Shown piece by piece: positions 24,101-35,879 of a stretch of 64,000 nt of DNA (position 1 is the first letter of the stretch; the number at the start of each line of letters is the position of its first letter). A model generated the notes under the pieces. The model was not told the DNA's origin, did not search any database, and saw nothing but the letters and a program-made list of their open reading frames with translations. The DNA is from Colias croceus (taxonomy: Eukaryota > Arthropoda > Insecta > Lepidoptera > Pieridae). The translations under genes were made by a program, and so were the position numbers. The stretch covers positions 3,918,501-3,982,500 of the forward strand of contig NC_059541.1 of NCBI RefSeq assembly GCF_905220415.1, written 5' to 3'.

Positions 24101-24170
24101 CCACTTACCATCAGGTGGCCCACCTGCCCCTTTGCTTGCTCTGACATAAAAAAAAAAAAAAAAAAAAAAA
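24101..24170 (+). other. LINE-B 3' UTR with hairpin and poly(A) tail
   Basis: The short tail contains the near-perfect palindrome CAGGTGGCCCACCTG at 24112-24126, followed by an A run of about 25 from 24147. A hairpin before a homopolymer tail is a plausible reverse-transcriptase recognition site. A second small hairpin, CAACACT/AGTGTTG, lies at 24061-24077 inside the end of the ORF. Confidence 0.7.
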
Positions 24171-24175
24171 AAGTG

Positions 24176-24262
24176 GTTTAGGAGTCCATTGAGGACAAAC
24201 ATTGTGACACGAGATTTATATATTATATATATTAAGATAAGATAAGATTAAGATAAGATATT
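24176..24262 (-). repeat. Lepidopteran GCCGCGGGC repeat, right part, split by LINE-B
   Basis: Continuation of 20706-20830: GTTTAGGAGTCCATTGAGGA, then ACAAACATTGTGACACGAG and TTATATAT. It ends in a short AAGATAAGAT tandem run. Joining both parts across the AAGTG duplication gives one continuous repeat. Confidence 0.75.
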
Positions 24263-27200
24263 GCGAATCTCAATCAAAGGTTGCGTATCGAGTCTTGGCT
24301 TTGAGTTTGCTTGATTTATGTTTATGGCTGGTCCAATTATTCATTTGCAATAATATATTTGTGTAGGACACAATCATGAAGGAATCAGTAGTATCGTACA
24401 GAAAATATAAAAAGGTCGTTTCATAAAGGCTCGTGTTAATTATCTATAGGTAAACATATTTATTTAAAATTATATAATATTAAGTATGTTTCTCAGCCAT
24501 CTGGTTTCACAAGCGAAAGCTTAGTATAGGAACAGATCGTGCATGTCCTGAAATATTTATTATTTACATATTATTATGTTATTAAATGGCAAGCTCTCGC
24601 TTACGCTTTTTGTGATAAGGGCCTGGTTTAAATTAACAATAGGCATGACGAAAGATTTTGAAATCTTCTTCCATAATGTGTGTATACGTTTACTATACAA
24701 GAAAAACCCTATATTTCGGTAATATACTTAAATTAAACGAAGATAAAAGCCATTTTTCAAAAAATATTTATAAACTGTGCCAAAACAGCTCGCAGGTGTC
24801 ATGGCGTAGGTGTGACGTCACTCTTTAGTAAATACGTAATTATTTGTACGCATTGCGAAGAAAATTAAATAAATATTTATTTAATATGTTTTATAGAAAA
24901 GAATTTCAAAGTTTATAGGTGGTGTGCAGTATTGCAGTGTGAATCCACATAAAAATAATGCTCAAAAATGTGTTAGTAATTATTTCAAGCGAGAAAATAA
25001 TAAGAAATGATTATATAAAGTGGGCGCGGAGAACCCCGAAACCACGTATTGTGAATTCGCCATTATATTTCTGTTCTGAGTCGATAAAGCATACGTGAAA
25101 CAAAAGAAAATAAATAAAAATGCGTATTCTCAACATATTCATAACAACAAAATACATCTGACGTGAGTTGTTTATTTAAACGTGACGTCACGCGTGTTTT
25201 AGTCAAAATGGCCAACTGCAGAATTTCAATGTTTTATTTTATTGATAATCTCATTAATCTTAATGTTTTTTAGATTTTTAAGTCACTATATTTAATTTAT
25301 TAAGTATATATTTTCCCTTGAAAACACTAATATGATCATTTATGAACACTAATATGATCATTTTTTTTTGACAAGGACACATTACCAAATTTATTTCTCA
25401 AACGCAGACACGTATGTCTACTAGTACACTCAGTAATATCGTTATCTACATTTTCACTTATACAAAGTTGATGGATTTGGTTTAGCTTTTTTAGAAAGGA
25501 AACCTTGTACATATGTAAAATATTCTACTATGGTATTGGTAAATTGACTAAAATGTTTATAACATTTTTAATTATATTTAAATATACATATTTTAAACCT
25601 TTATTAAAATCTTAGGAATTAAAAAGACTAAAAATCGTGCCTCGTGAGAGATACTACGTGGGCGTTATGTAAATAATAATTAACGTAGGTACTACGTAAT
25701 GTACGAGTATGTGAACAATTTCTGAATTGGGAGAAGACAAAAAAGATTGACATAATAATATATTCTATCGATCATTATATCAATTGCGTTCGTGTTGTTA
25801 TGATATTTTGAAGGATATTTTCAACAACTCTCAAACATGGATCATAAATACTATGTACCAATTAAAATAAATCCTCACTTGATGTCTACTTCACACACGT
25901 ATTCTTTTATTTCGGATATGGAAAAATTTATAAAATAATAAAAAATAAAATGGTCTTAAATGATACAAATCACTTAACGAGGCATAGTGATGAATTTGAA
26001 ACAAAATTTTCCATTAGGTACATGAGACAACAATTTATTGACTAAAACTACATTCAAATTTAGTACCACTAATTGACGTATCGAGTTCTTAGTTGAATAT
26101 GTAACAAAGTGTTAAACATGACTCTAATATTGTCAGTTTACGCAATTACTGTTTAAAATACAAACCGTAACTATTTCCAAACATAAGAATTGTTAAACAT
26201 AATAATATTTATTTTTGAACAAAATGTTTCGTGTGTGACAGTCGTATTTACATTATACTTTGTAAGTTGATTAATATCCCGAGAGCATTCTCAATCTAAA
26301 TCAAGTTTAAATAATTTCTATTTCCAACTCGGAAAGTGAACTATGAAATCTGCTTAAGAAATAATTTGATTTTGTGTTGACTGCGAATGAGAGTTATTGG
26401 AAAAAATTGTTTGGATTTAACATCTTATTTACATGTTATTTTCTTGTGATTGTATTTTTAATACTGTTTATTCACTTTAAGATGTTGGGAAATGAATCAT
26501 AAAGCAAACAATGCAGTGTATGATTTTTTAATAAACTTACATGGTAGAAATAAATCCATACATGCACGCGCAGGTTAAATGGCTAACGGTGCATTTAGAT
26601 CAAACGAGAGAATGCCCATTCTCACCCCACTACGTCAAATTCTTTAAATGTAAGCAGACGTAGAGAATTCTTTGGTTGTTAATGTGCGTTGGAAAATATT
26701 ATATGCATTGTATATACTGAACACGAATACGAATTTTCGTCGACACTAAACGATCACGAATGCTCTTGCTCTATGTTCGTTTGATGTAAATTCACCGTAA
26801 TACGAAATAATTATATTCCAAAATAACAATTACCTTCATTAGCAAGACATGTAGGTGTACCAATTGCGGATATATTTAAATGCAATATACCTTTGTTCCA
26901 TTGTTATGTATACCAATACAACATCAAATGTCACTGAGTGCCAGTCATATAGTTTTTTGTTTTGTACAGCTATTTGCATAAAACGATTATTATCTCGATA
27001 TGAATAACTCACGTTGACATGAAATGCCTCTATCAATATATTTTTAATAGTGCCCGCAAGGGAGGCAATGGTTTTAAGTTTCCACTTCCTCCAATAAACG
27101 CTAATTCATTTTTACTGACACTGTTTGAGTAGTAATCGAATGAGGCTTTTAAATACAGCAGAAGAATAGATTTCTAGAAGAACGTAGTAGAAGTAAAACT

Positions 27201-27649
27201 TAATTTTCTTCTATTTTGTTATGCATATGTATTTCCATTAAATAGTTACGTAGACAAAATATGTTACTCTATACCTAATTGTAATTCTCATAACAATATT
27301 AATATTTATCTATTTGTATTTATAGTACAAATAATGTTTACAATACATTTACACAATCAAAGGTCACGACTTAAAATCCTTCAAATACCTATAACAACCT
27401 ACAGATAATAATATGTAATATTAAATCCTATCATTAGTTATAGATATAAATACAATAATACAGATAGAGTTGATTGGCTTTGAGATAAATTTGCTTTCAT
27501 TCCTTAATACACAAATTATTCTTCAATTGCTGAAAGCACACAGATATTTCGATCTTCGTTCTAGAAAAAACAAAAAATCCGAAGACAATTACTAGTGAAC
27601 GAAACGAAAGAACGAAAATAATTATTAAAAACACAAAGATTATTATAAA
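24263..27649. other. AT-rich non-coding stretch with possible old repeat at 24780-25380
   Basis: No supported gene. The stretch 24780-25380 has GC-richer patches, two CRE octamers and a local duplication of AACACTAATATGATCATTT (about 25325-25365). It may be an old transposon, but I cannot place it in a family. Confidence 0.45.
24813..25190. promoter_or_regulatory. Two consensus CRE octamers
   Basis: TGACGTCA occurs at 24813-24820 and 25183-25190, the second within the 12-bp palindrome CGTGACGTCACG. This is the consensus site of CREB/ATF bZIP factors. Function is unproven because no gene is adjacent. Confidence 0.3.
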
Positions 27650-27745
27650 CATCGTCATCATTATCAGATCATATTTGTTAACTCAGCCTCTCTACGAGAG
27701 TTTAGCATAATATATGTACCACCCTGTCCAATGCGGGTTGTAAGA
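27650..27745 (-). mobile_element. Degraded LINE 3' tail (RTE-like)
   Basis: CATCGTCATCATTATCAG, later CCACCCTGTCCAATGCGGGT, has the order of blocks of the tail at 19118-19245 but is decayed. Low-confidence relic. Confidence 0.4.
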
Positions 27746-28009
27746 TTGAATTCAAACATTTTGGTTCTTACACTTAGTTCTTTGCCCTTTACTTTTTTAT
27801 TGAATTCCCTAGTAACTATTTCTTAATAGCAATGCGATATATAATATCCAGTATTGTATTGAAATACCGACGACCACCCATGATTAATGCTTGTACTAAT
27901 ATTATCGTGCGGGCAATTGCTAAGAATAAGTAATTAGTGGAATGCTGCTGGTATTTATCGTGTTATATTGAATTATCGAATTGTACCCTAAATATAATGG
28001 GATTAGAAT

Positions 28010-28078
28010 TAACTGGGAGGTAATTGGGAGGCCCGTGTCCCAGCAGTGCGAACATAATCGACTGATGATGATGAAGTA
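28010..28078 (+). mobile_element. LINE 3' tail fragment (RTE-like), plus strand
   Basis: AATTGGGAGGCCCGTGTCCC, then AGCAGTGCGAACATAATCGA and a short GATGATGATGA run. It is the same type of tail as at 19118-19245 but in forward orientation. No coding part remains. Confidence 0.6.
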
Positions 28079-28938
28079 ATAAGTAATAGCGTAACGTAAA
28101 ATTGTGTTTATAGAAATTATGATAAGTGACAATAATTTATAAAGGTTAAGAGAAACCTTAAGAAGGAATGAATGAAACAAAAACTATAACGTCATCGCTG
28201 AAATTCATGAAATATAAATCAAGTCTCATGTAAAGAAAGATATCTAAACTTATATAAATTGTCTCAGTATGGTATCAGTATCATTAATTTTAAGTTTAAT
28301 GTAAATACCTAGTACAGAAGTACACATAGTAACCTCTTTAAGTGAATTATGAATGTCAATACTAATAGCCGTGAATTACTAATTTATGAGGAATGTCAAA
28401 CAATTGCAATCTTTGATCCTACCGCAATGTAGCATTCCCATTAGATGTATGTACACACTTGTGACAAAACATCAATTGCAATGCATCCATGATTACAATG
28501 CAGAATTCGCAAAACCTCAGTGATACGTGGCTAATATAATGGCGTGTCATGGCCAATGGTTCAGGGTTCGGGGCTCATTATTGCAGGCCACGTGGGCGTC
28601 AGTCCCCTGTCATTACCGTGATTGCCTGTCATTTGTTATGTAAAACTATGGTTAGCGAATGAGATTAACGATTCGATTATGCAGTGTTAGATAATACTTA
28701 ATGTCATCGGCTGTAATACATACTTGTCGTGTACTTGTGATGAATAGTTGTACAAGCCAATAAATGTTGCGGTGCCTTTGTGCATAAGCGGTAATATATT
28801 ATTTGCATCACATTTTTTCTGGGCTGTATTTTTATAAGCTACCAAAAAATGATTTTGTTAATCCTCTACTTAGGTACTTAACATAGGTAGGTACTTAACA
28901 TATTATATTTTTGTTAATCTTCTATTTTTTTCTTGCAG
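28079..28938. other. Non-coding stretch with a GC-richer patch
   Basis: No gene. At about 28500-28630 the composition becomes noticeably GC-richer than its surroundings and includes an E-box CACGTG at 28589-28594. No good open frame covers it, so it is a candidate conserved regulatory element or non-coding exon. Confidence 0.35.
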
Positions 28939-29111
28939 AATCCCGGAGCTCTGGATACTTAAATTTGAAAACTTTTCAAAGTAATTTAAATGACATGGCT
29001 GAAGATGCAAGTCATTTTCAGGAATCTTCTGTAATTAAAGAAAAGTATCATTATTGTATTGGTGTTTTATTTAATCCAAAATATGCTTATTTTTCCATCA
29101 CCCAAGAATGA
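28939..29111 (+). CDS. Candidate terminal coding exon, unknown protein
   Basis: A strong 3' splice site (a run of pyrimidines ending CTTGCAG at 28938) precedes an open frame of 57 codons ending at TGA. An AATAAA motif lies about 90 bases after the stop (near 29195). The peptide starts SRSSGYLNLKTFQSNLND and ends YAYFSITQE; I recognise no domain. No upstream exon in a compatible phase was identified, so this may be the last exon of a gene, a transposon remnant or chance. Confidence 0.25.
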
Positions 29112-32100
29112 AAATGAATATTCAAGAAGAAGATTAATTCTCAACACATAAAACGTATATCGATAATTTGATAATAATTTTTACTGGCCACAAAATAAAC
29201 GCTCTACACAGTTCGGCCTCTAATTAAATTACAAAACGTTCATACAAATATTTAAACAGGATGTAGGAAATCACATTATAAGTTTGTTTTGCGCGGCAAA
29301 ATTATTCATTGCGTTTACATAATGGATCGGGCTAAAAGTTTACTAATTGTTTCTGAGTATACGCGATTGTGGCACATACGCACTGTTGTTTTGCCATTAT
29401 ATTTTTAAAACATATTTTCATGAGCAAAAATGTTTTAAATTTAATATTGAGTTCCTAATTATATAGCTTTCAACAATATTTGTAAATTAGATTTGTTTAA
29501 GACTAGAAACATTTCGATCACGAGTTCTCGTCGATGGTTTAGTAAGTTAATTGTTGTATAAAGTCATAGAATTATTCAATTATGAGCCTCTACGGATGTT
29601 CATGGACGGTGATAATTGCTTACCGTCAGGCTCATCGTCAGTTCAGTTATCTACCCGTTTAGATATAAGAAATCAAAAGTAGATATTAAAGCAGTGAGTA
29701 CACGTACTTCTATTTTTAATAATCTGAAATTATTAAGAAAAATTCACGTATGGCTTTTGTTATTCTTGTTTGCTCTTGGAAAAATAAAAATAAGTAATTG
29801 GATTGTACAATGTGAAGTACTTTTGACTAATTTGTCCGAGGGTCACATTCTAAGTAGGTATAATATTTTTAAAGATTGACTTTTCTTTCTAGCTTTTCAT
29901 CAAAAGAATTTATATAAAAAAACTAGGCAATTAAGAGTTTTCTTTTGATATAATAATTAGTCTTAATTAAGGTGTATAAATAACAGTTTTCATTTATAAA
30001 AGGCCTTATCAAATTATGCATGCAGTGCGAGTAGATGCTAATGAAATTTTAATTTGTTTTGCGAAGCTGTTTATAATAATGTAATATAGTTAGTAGAGAC
30101 GATATTACCGAGCGCTAAAATTTGAATTTCACTCGTATATGCGAAAATTGATAAGTAATTAAAATTATTAAAACAACCAGATTGTTTGTTTATTAATTAA
30201 TAGAAATATCGTCATGATAAGCAAGAAATACTCAATGATTTTTAATATTCAAATGCGAATTAGACCAAAGTCTTGCAGCCTTTTTGCAGAAAGATGAAAA
30301 ACAGAATAATTTACGAAAGCAAACATATTTTACTACTAACGCGTGCTATTTGTAATTGAAAATTGATATTGGTACAAAAATATAACGTTTTAAAATCCTA
30401 GTCATAAATAAACCTTTTAAAATCCCAGTAATTCTAAAAGATGGTGATGGTGCATTCCTCTTTTTATCACGTAGATATCGCTACAAAACAAAGTTTATTG
30501 TATTAAAAGTGATGAAAATAACACTTATCTAATAGGAAGTCAACAGCATATCAAATCGATTCACACCTCCTGCAACAATGAGTAATCTGTCACCACAGTT
30601 TAATCGTATCACAGCTTTATTCATACAAATTAAAGTTGTGGGTGGAACAAATTGAACTAGTTGTTAACCTGATCTTTGGATCCATTGTGTATGTGTTATG
30701 TAAATGTATTGAAAACTTTACGATCCTACGCAAATGTAGGTACATAGTTGTAATTGGAGGATTTTATGAGAGTTATTTTATTAGGTGATAATGATGATTT
30801 AAGGGTTAATGACTTGATAAAGAAAACACGGCTTATTGTAAGTTACTAGATTTGACACTGTCGTTGAATTAAAGTAGATGTTAATTTTCTTCATATAATT
30901 AATCCATTGTTATTATAAATACATCGATTCGATTTAATACCTAAGATATACAAAAATCTTTTAATTTTTATTGCAATCGATAAGAAACTATGTTTTTTAT
31001 TGGTTGATAACGTAACCGTTTACCTTAAAAGTGTTTTCTTTTCATTCATAGGTCATATTCAGTTATCTAACTAATTGGCGAGTTTGTGGGATTTAATATT
31101 ATAACTGCAGAAAACGGATTTATTCCTACAATGGACGTATTGATGCTGGTTACTAATGGCTATTGAATACAGAATTTCCAATAGGAGATATAAGTGTAGG
31201 ATATATTATGTATGATATGGATTCAGGAAAACCATAAAACGAATCCATCTAAATTCAAGTGCAATGCGCTAGTGTGGATATACAATGTACATATTTAATT
31301 TTATCCTAAATACAAATTGATTTATGAAAAATACAGGGTTAAATTCCGTTACTTGAAAATACAGATTCAAAAGCAACAGAACAAAAGAAAAAGAAACAAA
31401 AAACTACATTCGATCAAGCTATTTTTTACGATGCTAAACGCAGTTGTCAAATTATGATTAGTAGTTTAGAAGTTATGATTGACAGATGAATATACATACC
31501 TAACTAGATAATATATGCATTCGATATATATTAAATAGTAATGTAGGTTTTCACCTTATATCTACTTCCCTTTGGTTTTAGGACGTAATAGCTAGGATAC
31601 AAAGTAATATGAAGTACGACAGCTTTAAACAAAAGTGAATTTATATTTTTAAAGCAATCGTCGTATAGTACTGTAACAAAGTATTTGGTCGGCTATATAC
31701 TTATCATATTAATACATAATATAATAAGTATATAGCTGTTGTTAATACTCATATTTTTTTACTTATATATAACACAAACTACCACTACTATATAATATTA
31801 TATTCGATGTTATACTAAATGTAAACAATCATATAAGGTAAGTGTTCTCTTTGAACCAGCACATGATCGTAAAATTATTCCCTACTTACTAAACAATCTT
31901 ACATCTACATGGGGTTTCAAATATAAAATACATATAGAAATAAAACACATAGGTATTGTTAAATAATTAACTTCCACCACGTAAATTCAACGTAATGTCA
32001 TGAACGAAATTTGAATCGTATTGCGTACAATAAACGGTGTACCAGTATTGATTTTCAATAATTTGAATTTTATACCATTGTAGTCTATCATTATAATACA

Positions 32101-32830
32101 TTTGAAAATCCTTTACTACATTTTGTGAATATTCATACAATTATGTCAGTGGAAACATTTTAGCTTGCGGCACAGAATACATAATAGTAGCTAAACGCTA
32201 CTTGCGGAGGACAGTATGGAAAAACAATAGCGTGTTTGTTAGTATTTATTAATTTTATGTGTGTAATTAATTTTGTTTTTTTTTTATGATTTTTTCTATT
32301 CTTTATAAATTTATATTCTTTTATGATGTTTTTAATAATAGTTAGTTTGGCTCTAAAACGACAATGTGGGAAGTATATTCTACTCCTCTTCCTAAAAATA
32401 CCTAGTTACATGAAAACATTGTTTCGGTTTCCTGCAATGTTATGTTTATCAAAGTTTTTATATGTAAAAATGTAGAAAAATCTCACGCAAAATTAAGAAT
32501 ACGGATAATAAGTAGGTGCACGTTAAAATCGCTTGAAATTCGTAAGCTATTTACTTCGCCACATGGGCTTAGCCACGGTGGGGCAGAGTGGGGCGCTTGC
32601 CCCACCCTGGCTTTGACCTGAAAGGTACCTAACCAAATCTAAAAATTGAATTATCTAGGTACTAACTACTAAGCTTAATATCCGTAAGAAAATTCACACT
32701 CGATTCTCGAAAGTCGACAGTCGACACAGAAAATTCGACCTAAACATTTGTATTATTTACACCTTACCTCACCTTAAAATTGACTGACTAACAAATTGTA
32801 ATACGCCCAGCGACCAAACGCCTGAAGATA
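29112..32830. other. AT-rich non-coding stretch
   Basis: No supported gene. A GC-rich patch at about 32565-32625 contains GTGGGGC, loop GCTT, GCCCCAC and could be a small foldback or transposon end. The rest is AT-rich. Confidence 0.5.
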
Positions 32831-32861
32831 CGAGGGCAGTCCCAAAAGTAGCCGACCTAAC
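32831..32861 (+). repeat. mariner terminal inverted repeat, left
   Basis: It begins CGAGGGCAGTCCCAAAAG and includes GCCGACCT. It is the partner of 34080-34110. Confidence 0.9.
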
Positions 32862-32895
32862 CAAGAAAAAACAAAAAATATGGAATAAATTATAT

Positions 32896-33965
32896 TTATT
32901 TCTCTACATAGCTTCCTTGTAGTTCTTTACACTTTTCCCAGCGGTGCTCTATATCTTCAATGCCGTGTCTGTAGTAGGAACCGTCGAGCTCTTCAAAATA
33001 GGCATTAACCGTAGACTCAACATCTTCATTGCTTGAAAATCTTTTCCCAACGAGCCATTTTTTTAAGTTTGGGAACATAAAATAATCAGATGGGGCCAAA
33101 TCTGATGAATAAGGTGCATGAGGTAGTAATTCAAACTTTAATTCTTCGATTTTAGCAATCGCAATGCCGGAGGTGTGGACTGGCGCGTTGTCCCGATGAA
33201 ACAAAACTTTTTTCTTTGATAGATGAGGCCGTTTTATCTTTATTTCTTCACTTAGACGCTGCAACAAGTTTGCGTAATACTCGCTGTTGATGGTTTTTCT
33301 TCTTGGTAGATAATCTATGAAGATTATCCCACGAGCGTCCCAGAAAACCGATGCTGCCGATGGAAACGTTTTTGCCTTCTTTGGGGCCGATTCTCCCCTT
33401 GCAGTCGATTGCTTTGACTGTTCTTTCATCTCCGGTGTGACATAATGAACCCACGTTTCATCCATGGTAATAAATCGACGCAAAAACTTTGCACTATTGC
33501 TTCGAAATTTTGCCAAACACTCGACTGAAACATCCTCACGACGCTGTTTTTGCTCTAGGGTGAGTAATCGCGGCACCCACCTTGCGCACAGCTTCCTCGT
33601 GTCCAAGTTTTCAGTTAAGATACGATGTACTGCACTTTTTGAAATGCCTACCATATCTGCTAGCTCGCGCACTTTTAGTCCACGATCATCCAATACAATT
33701 TTGTGGATTTTTTCACCATTTCTGGCGAAGTCTCCTCATTTGGTCGCCCACTGCGAGGTTCATCTTGGCAGTTCGTTCGGCCACGTTTGAACTCGGCCAC
33801 CCAATATTTTACCGTTGTAAATGAAGGAGAAGACTCCCCCAATGTAGAATCTAACTCTTCTTTTATGTTAGTTGGGCTGAGGCCTTTCAAATGAAAGTAT
33901 TGAATGACGTATCGTAGACCAATTTTTTCCATAATATAAAATTCTCTGACAGCGTTCACTTTCAA
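32896..33965 (-). pseudogene. mariner transposase, one frameshift
   Basis: A cut-and-paste DDD transposase of near full length (about 350 codons). The N-terminal frame (33965 down to about 33710) holds the helix-turn-helix DNA-binding region, with FTTVKYWVAEFKRGR and SGRP. The frame then shifts in a run of six A's (minus strand), where the family sequence implies seven, so one base was probably lost near 33710-33716. The downstream frame runs cleanly to 32896. It contains WVPR, the first aspartate in MDETWVHY, the second in FHRDNAPVHTS, and the third 34 residues later in SSDLAPSDYF, which is the D,D34D signature of mariner. A small in-frame deletion near FPSAASVFWDA is possible by comparison with what I recall of the family. 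The copy should be inactive. Confidence 0.93.
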
Positions 33966-34079
33966 GGACTACAAAACTAATGACAAATGACCTAGCGTGT
34001 TCGAATTCCAAATTTAAAATCTGCATGGATCAGACTTTTTAAAAAGAGTATTTAATCGAATAAAACTGCCAGTACGTAA

Positions 34080-34110
34080 GTCAGGTCGGGTAATTTTGGG
34101 ACCGCCTACG
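34080..34110 (-). repeat. mariner terminal inverted repeat, right
   Basis: Read on the minus strand it begins CGTAGGCGGTCCCAAAAT and includes CCCGACCT, with six differences from the left copy. It is the transposase-side (5') end, about 115 bp upstream of the start codon. Confidence 0.9.
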
Positions 34111-34112
34111 TA

Positions 34113-34485
34113 GGGACAAATTTTTGGATCTATTTCGTGGTGTGGTAGGTGTGAGGTGTTTTGAATAAAAATAATTCGAATAACGAATTACACACAGTTA
34201 CATGAATTGTAAGAAAAATAGTGGGGTAACTAACATCTATAATGTTAGTTACCCATTATCTTATCCAATTTCACTTTTGTTTTACGTTACACAATACACG
34301 TCTTACAACTCAAAAAAATATGGGCACTAGAAAAAAAAAATTCAAAAAGACAGAATAAAGAGAGTGTAAAAAGAAAAGAAAGGAAAGGTAAAGAAGATGC
34401 GAAATTTTACTTTCTAAAAAATCTCAGTAAGTTTTGCCCTAAAGTGGATAGTTTCCGAAATATCAGCGTAAGACTTTTCTACGCC
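34113..34485. other. Short non-coding spacer
   Basis: AT-rich sequence with A-rich runs; nothing recognisable between the mariner and the minisatellite. Confidence 0.5.
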
Positions 34486-35153
34486 TATTGCCATCGCAAG
34501 TGCCCATACAAATGCCATCGCAAATGCCATCGCAAATGCCATGGCAAATGCCTTCGCAAATGCCTTCGCAAATGCCTTCGCAAATGCCTTCGCAAATGCC
34601 TTCGCAAATGCCTTCGCAAATGCCATCGCAAATGCCTTCGCAAATGCCTTCGCAAATGCCTTCGCAAATGCCATCGCAAATGCCATCGCAAATGCCTTCG
34701 CAAATGCCTTCGCAAATGCCTTCGCAAATGCCATCGCAAATGCCTTCGCAAATGCCTTCGCAAATGCCTTCGCAAATGCCTTCGCAAATGCCTTCGCAAA
34801 TGCCTTCGCAAATGCCTTCGCAAATGCCATCGCAAATGCCTTCGCAAATGCCTTCGCAAATGCTATCGCAAATGCCTTCGCAAATGCCTTCGCAAATGCC
34901 TTCGCAAATGCCTTCGCAAATGCCTTCGCAAATGCCTTCGCAAATGCCTTCGCAAATGCCTTCGCAAATGCCTTCGCAAATTCCATCGCAAATGCTATCG
35001 CAAATGCCTTCGCAAATGCCTTCGCAAATGCCTTCGCAAATTCCATCGCAAATGCTATCGCAAATGCCTTCGCAAATGCCTTCGCAAATGCCTTCGCAAA
35101 TGCCATCGCAAATGCTATCGCAAATGCCTTCGCAAATGCCTTCGCAAATGCGA
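34486..35153. repeat. 12-bp tandem repeat (minisatellite), about 55 copies
   Basis: The unit is AAATGCCTTCGC, with a frequent variant AAATGCCATCGC and rarer AAATGCTATCGC and AAATTCCATCGC. Units are exactly 12 bp, so every frame without a stop in the unit stays open. This produces 200-residue open frames of ANAF, QMPS, KCLR and, on the other strand, KAFA repeats. These are by-products, not genes. Variant units recur every 60 bp near the right end (34981, 35041, 35101), showing block duplication of five units. It ends beside a short repeat tail (GGACGAAGCCGCGGGAAGCT). Confidence 0.97.
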
Positions 35154-35879
35154 AGGTTTGGTATGTAATTTGCTACTTTTTCTACAAAGTGTAATGTAGT
35201 CGCTACACGGACGAAGCCGCGGGAAGCTGGTATAAATTATGTAACAAATATCAATAATGAAGAGAAAAACAAGTCTCGATATTAAGTAATAAAATTACCT
35301 ACACTACGCATTTGTTTCATGGAAATATTTGGTAAAAGCAAGTTTAATTAATGGGAAGTTTTAGTATGTCTTGTATCTTCCAAAATATATTTTAAATGTT
35401 ATTTTATATCGTTGTTTTCTAATAATGAGTGCGGTCATGCGCTTGACAGGTTTAAGTTTGAGGCCTTGAGCTTGACTCGTGACTCCGTTTGATATGAGTC
35501 GATATGACGAATGCTCTATTATAGATGTCAGTTCAATGCAGAAATATTTGTTTTGTACAAGGTTACACGAATTATTTTGATCGGTTGGCCATGTTTGCAA
35601 AACATATGCAATTAATTGAAACAATTAGTTTTGTATGGGCTATAGCTTTAGTAGAACGATAGACTAATGAATTTGGTAAAAATATTTGTTATGTATTTAA
35701 TCCAGTAAGTAGGTACCTATCTCTACTCTGATTATAATTTTTAGTATAATTAATTATTATTGTCCAACGAATGTTACTTTATATTTGTTAAAGTCTAGCT
35801 CCTAGCTCTATTATAGCGTGAAATCAATTTCATTAGTATTTATCCCACCAAAAACATTTTCATGTAAAATGTTGCCAGA
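35154..35879. other. Non-coding stretch
   Basis: It begins with a 3' fragment of a lepidopteran CCGCGGG repeat at about 35198-35233. No gene is seen in the remainder. Confidence 0.5.

Larger units (their letters stand above)
20831..24170 (+). mobile_element. LINE-B: complete non-LTR retrotransposon
   Basis: A full-length LINE of about 3.34 kb consisting of a 5' leader, one long ORF, a short 3' UTR and a poly(A) tail. It is flanked by a direct repeat AAGTG at 20826-20830 and 24171-24175; A's from the tail make the exact duplication length ambiguous. Removing the element restores an uninterrupted older repeat. The 5' leader matches LINE-A, so both are full length at the 5' end, which is uncommon for LINEs. 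Group CR1/Jockey-like; clade inferred. Confidence 0.95.
32831..34110 (-). mobile_element. mariner DNA transposon, complete ends, TA target duplication
   Basis: The element is 1280 bp with terminal inverted repeats of about 31 bp (25 of 31 bases match) at 32831-32861 and 34080-34110. TA dinucleotides flank both ends (32829-32830 and 34111-34112), as required for mariner/Tc1 insertion. Size and transposase motifs fit a standard mariner. The TIR mismatches and a frameshift indicate an ageing copy. Confidence 0.95.

Noticed and set aside
21299..24202. Overlapping frames of 65-136 codons on both strands
   Set aside because: They are shadows of the intact LINE-B reverse-transcriptase frame.
33464..33894. 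Plus-strand frames opposite the mariner
   Set aside because: They are antisense shadows of the transposase, with no independent support.
34414..35199. Open frames of 120-250 codons of KAFA, KCLR, QMPS, ANAF repeats
   Set aside because: They are products of a 12-bp tandem repeat whose unit lacks stops; overlapping frames on both strands cannot all be real.
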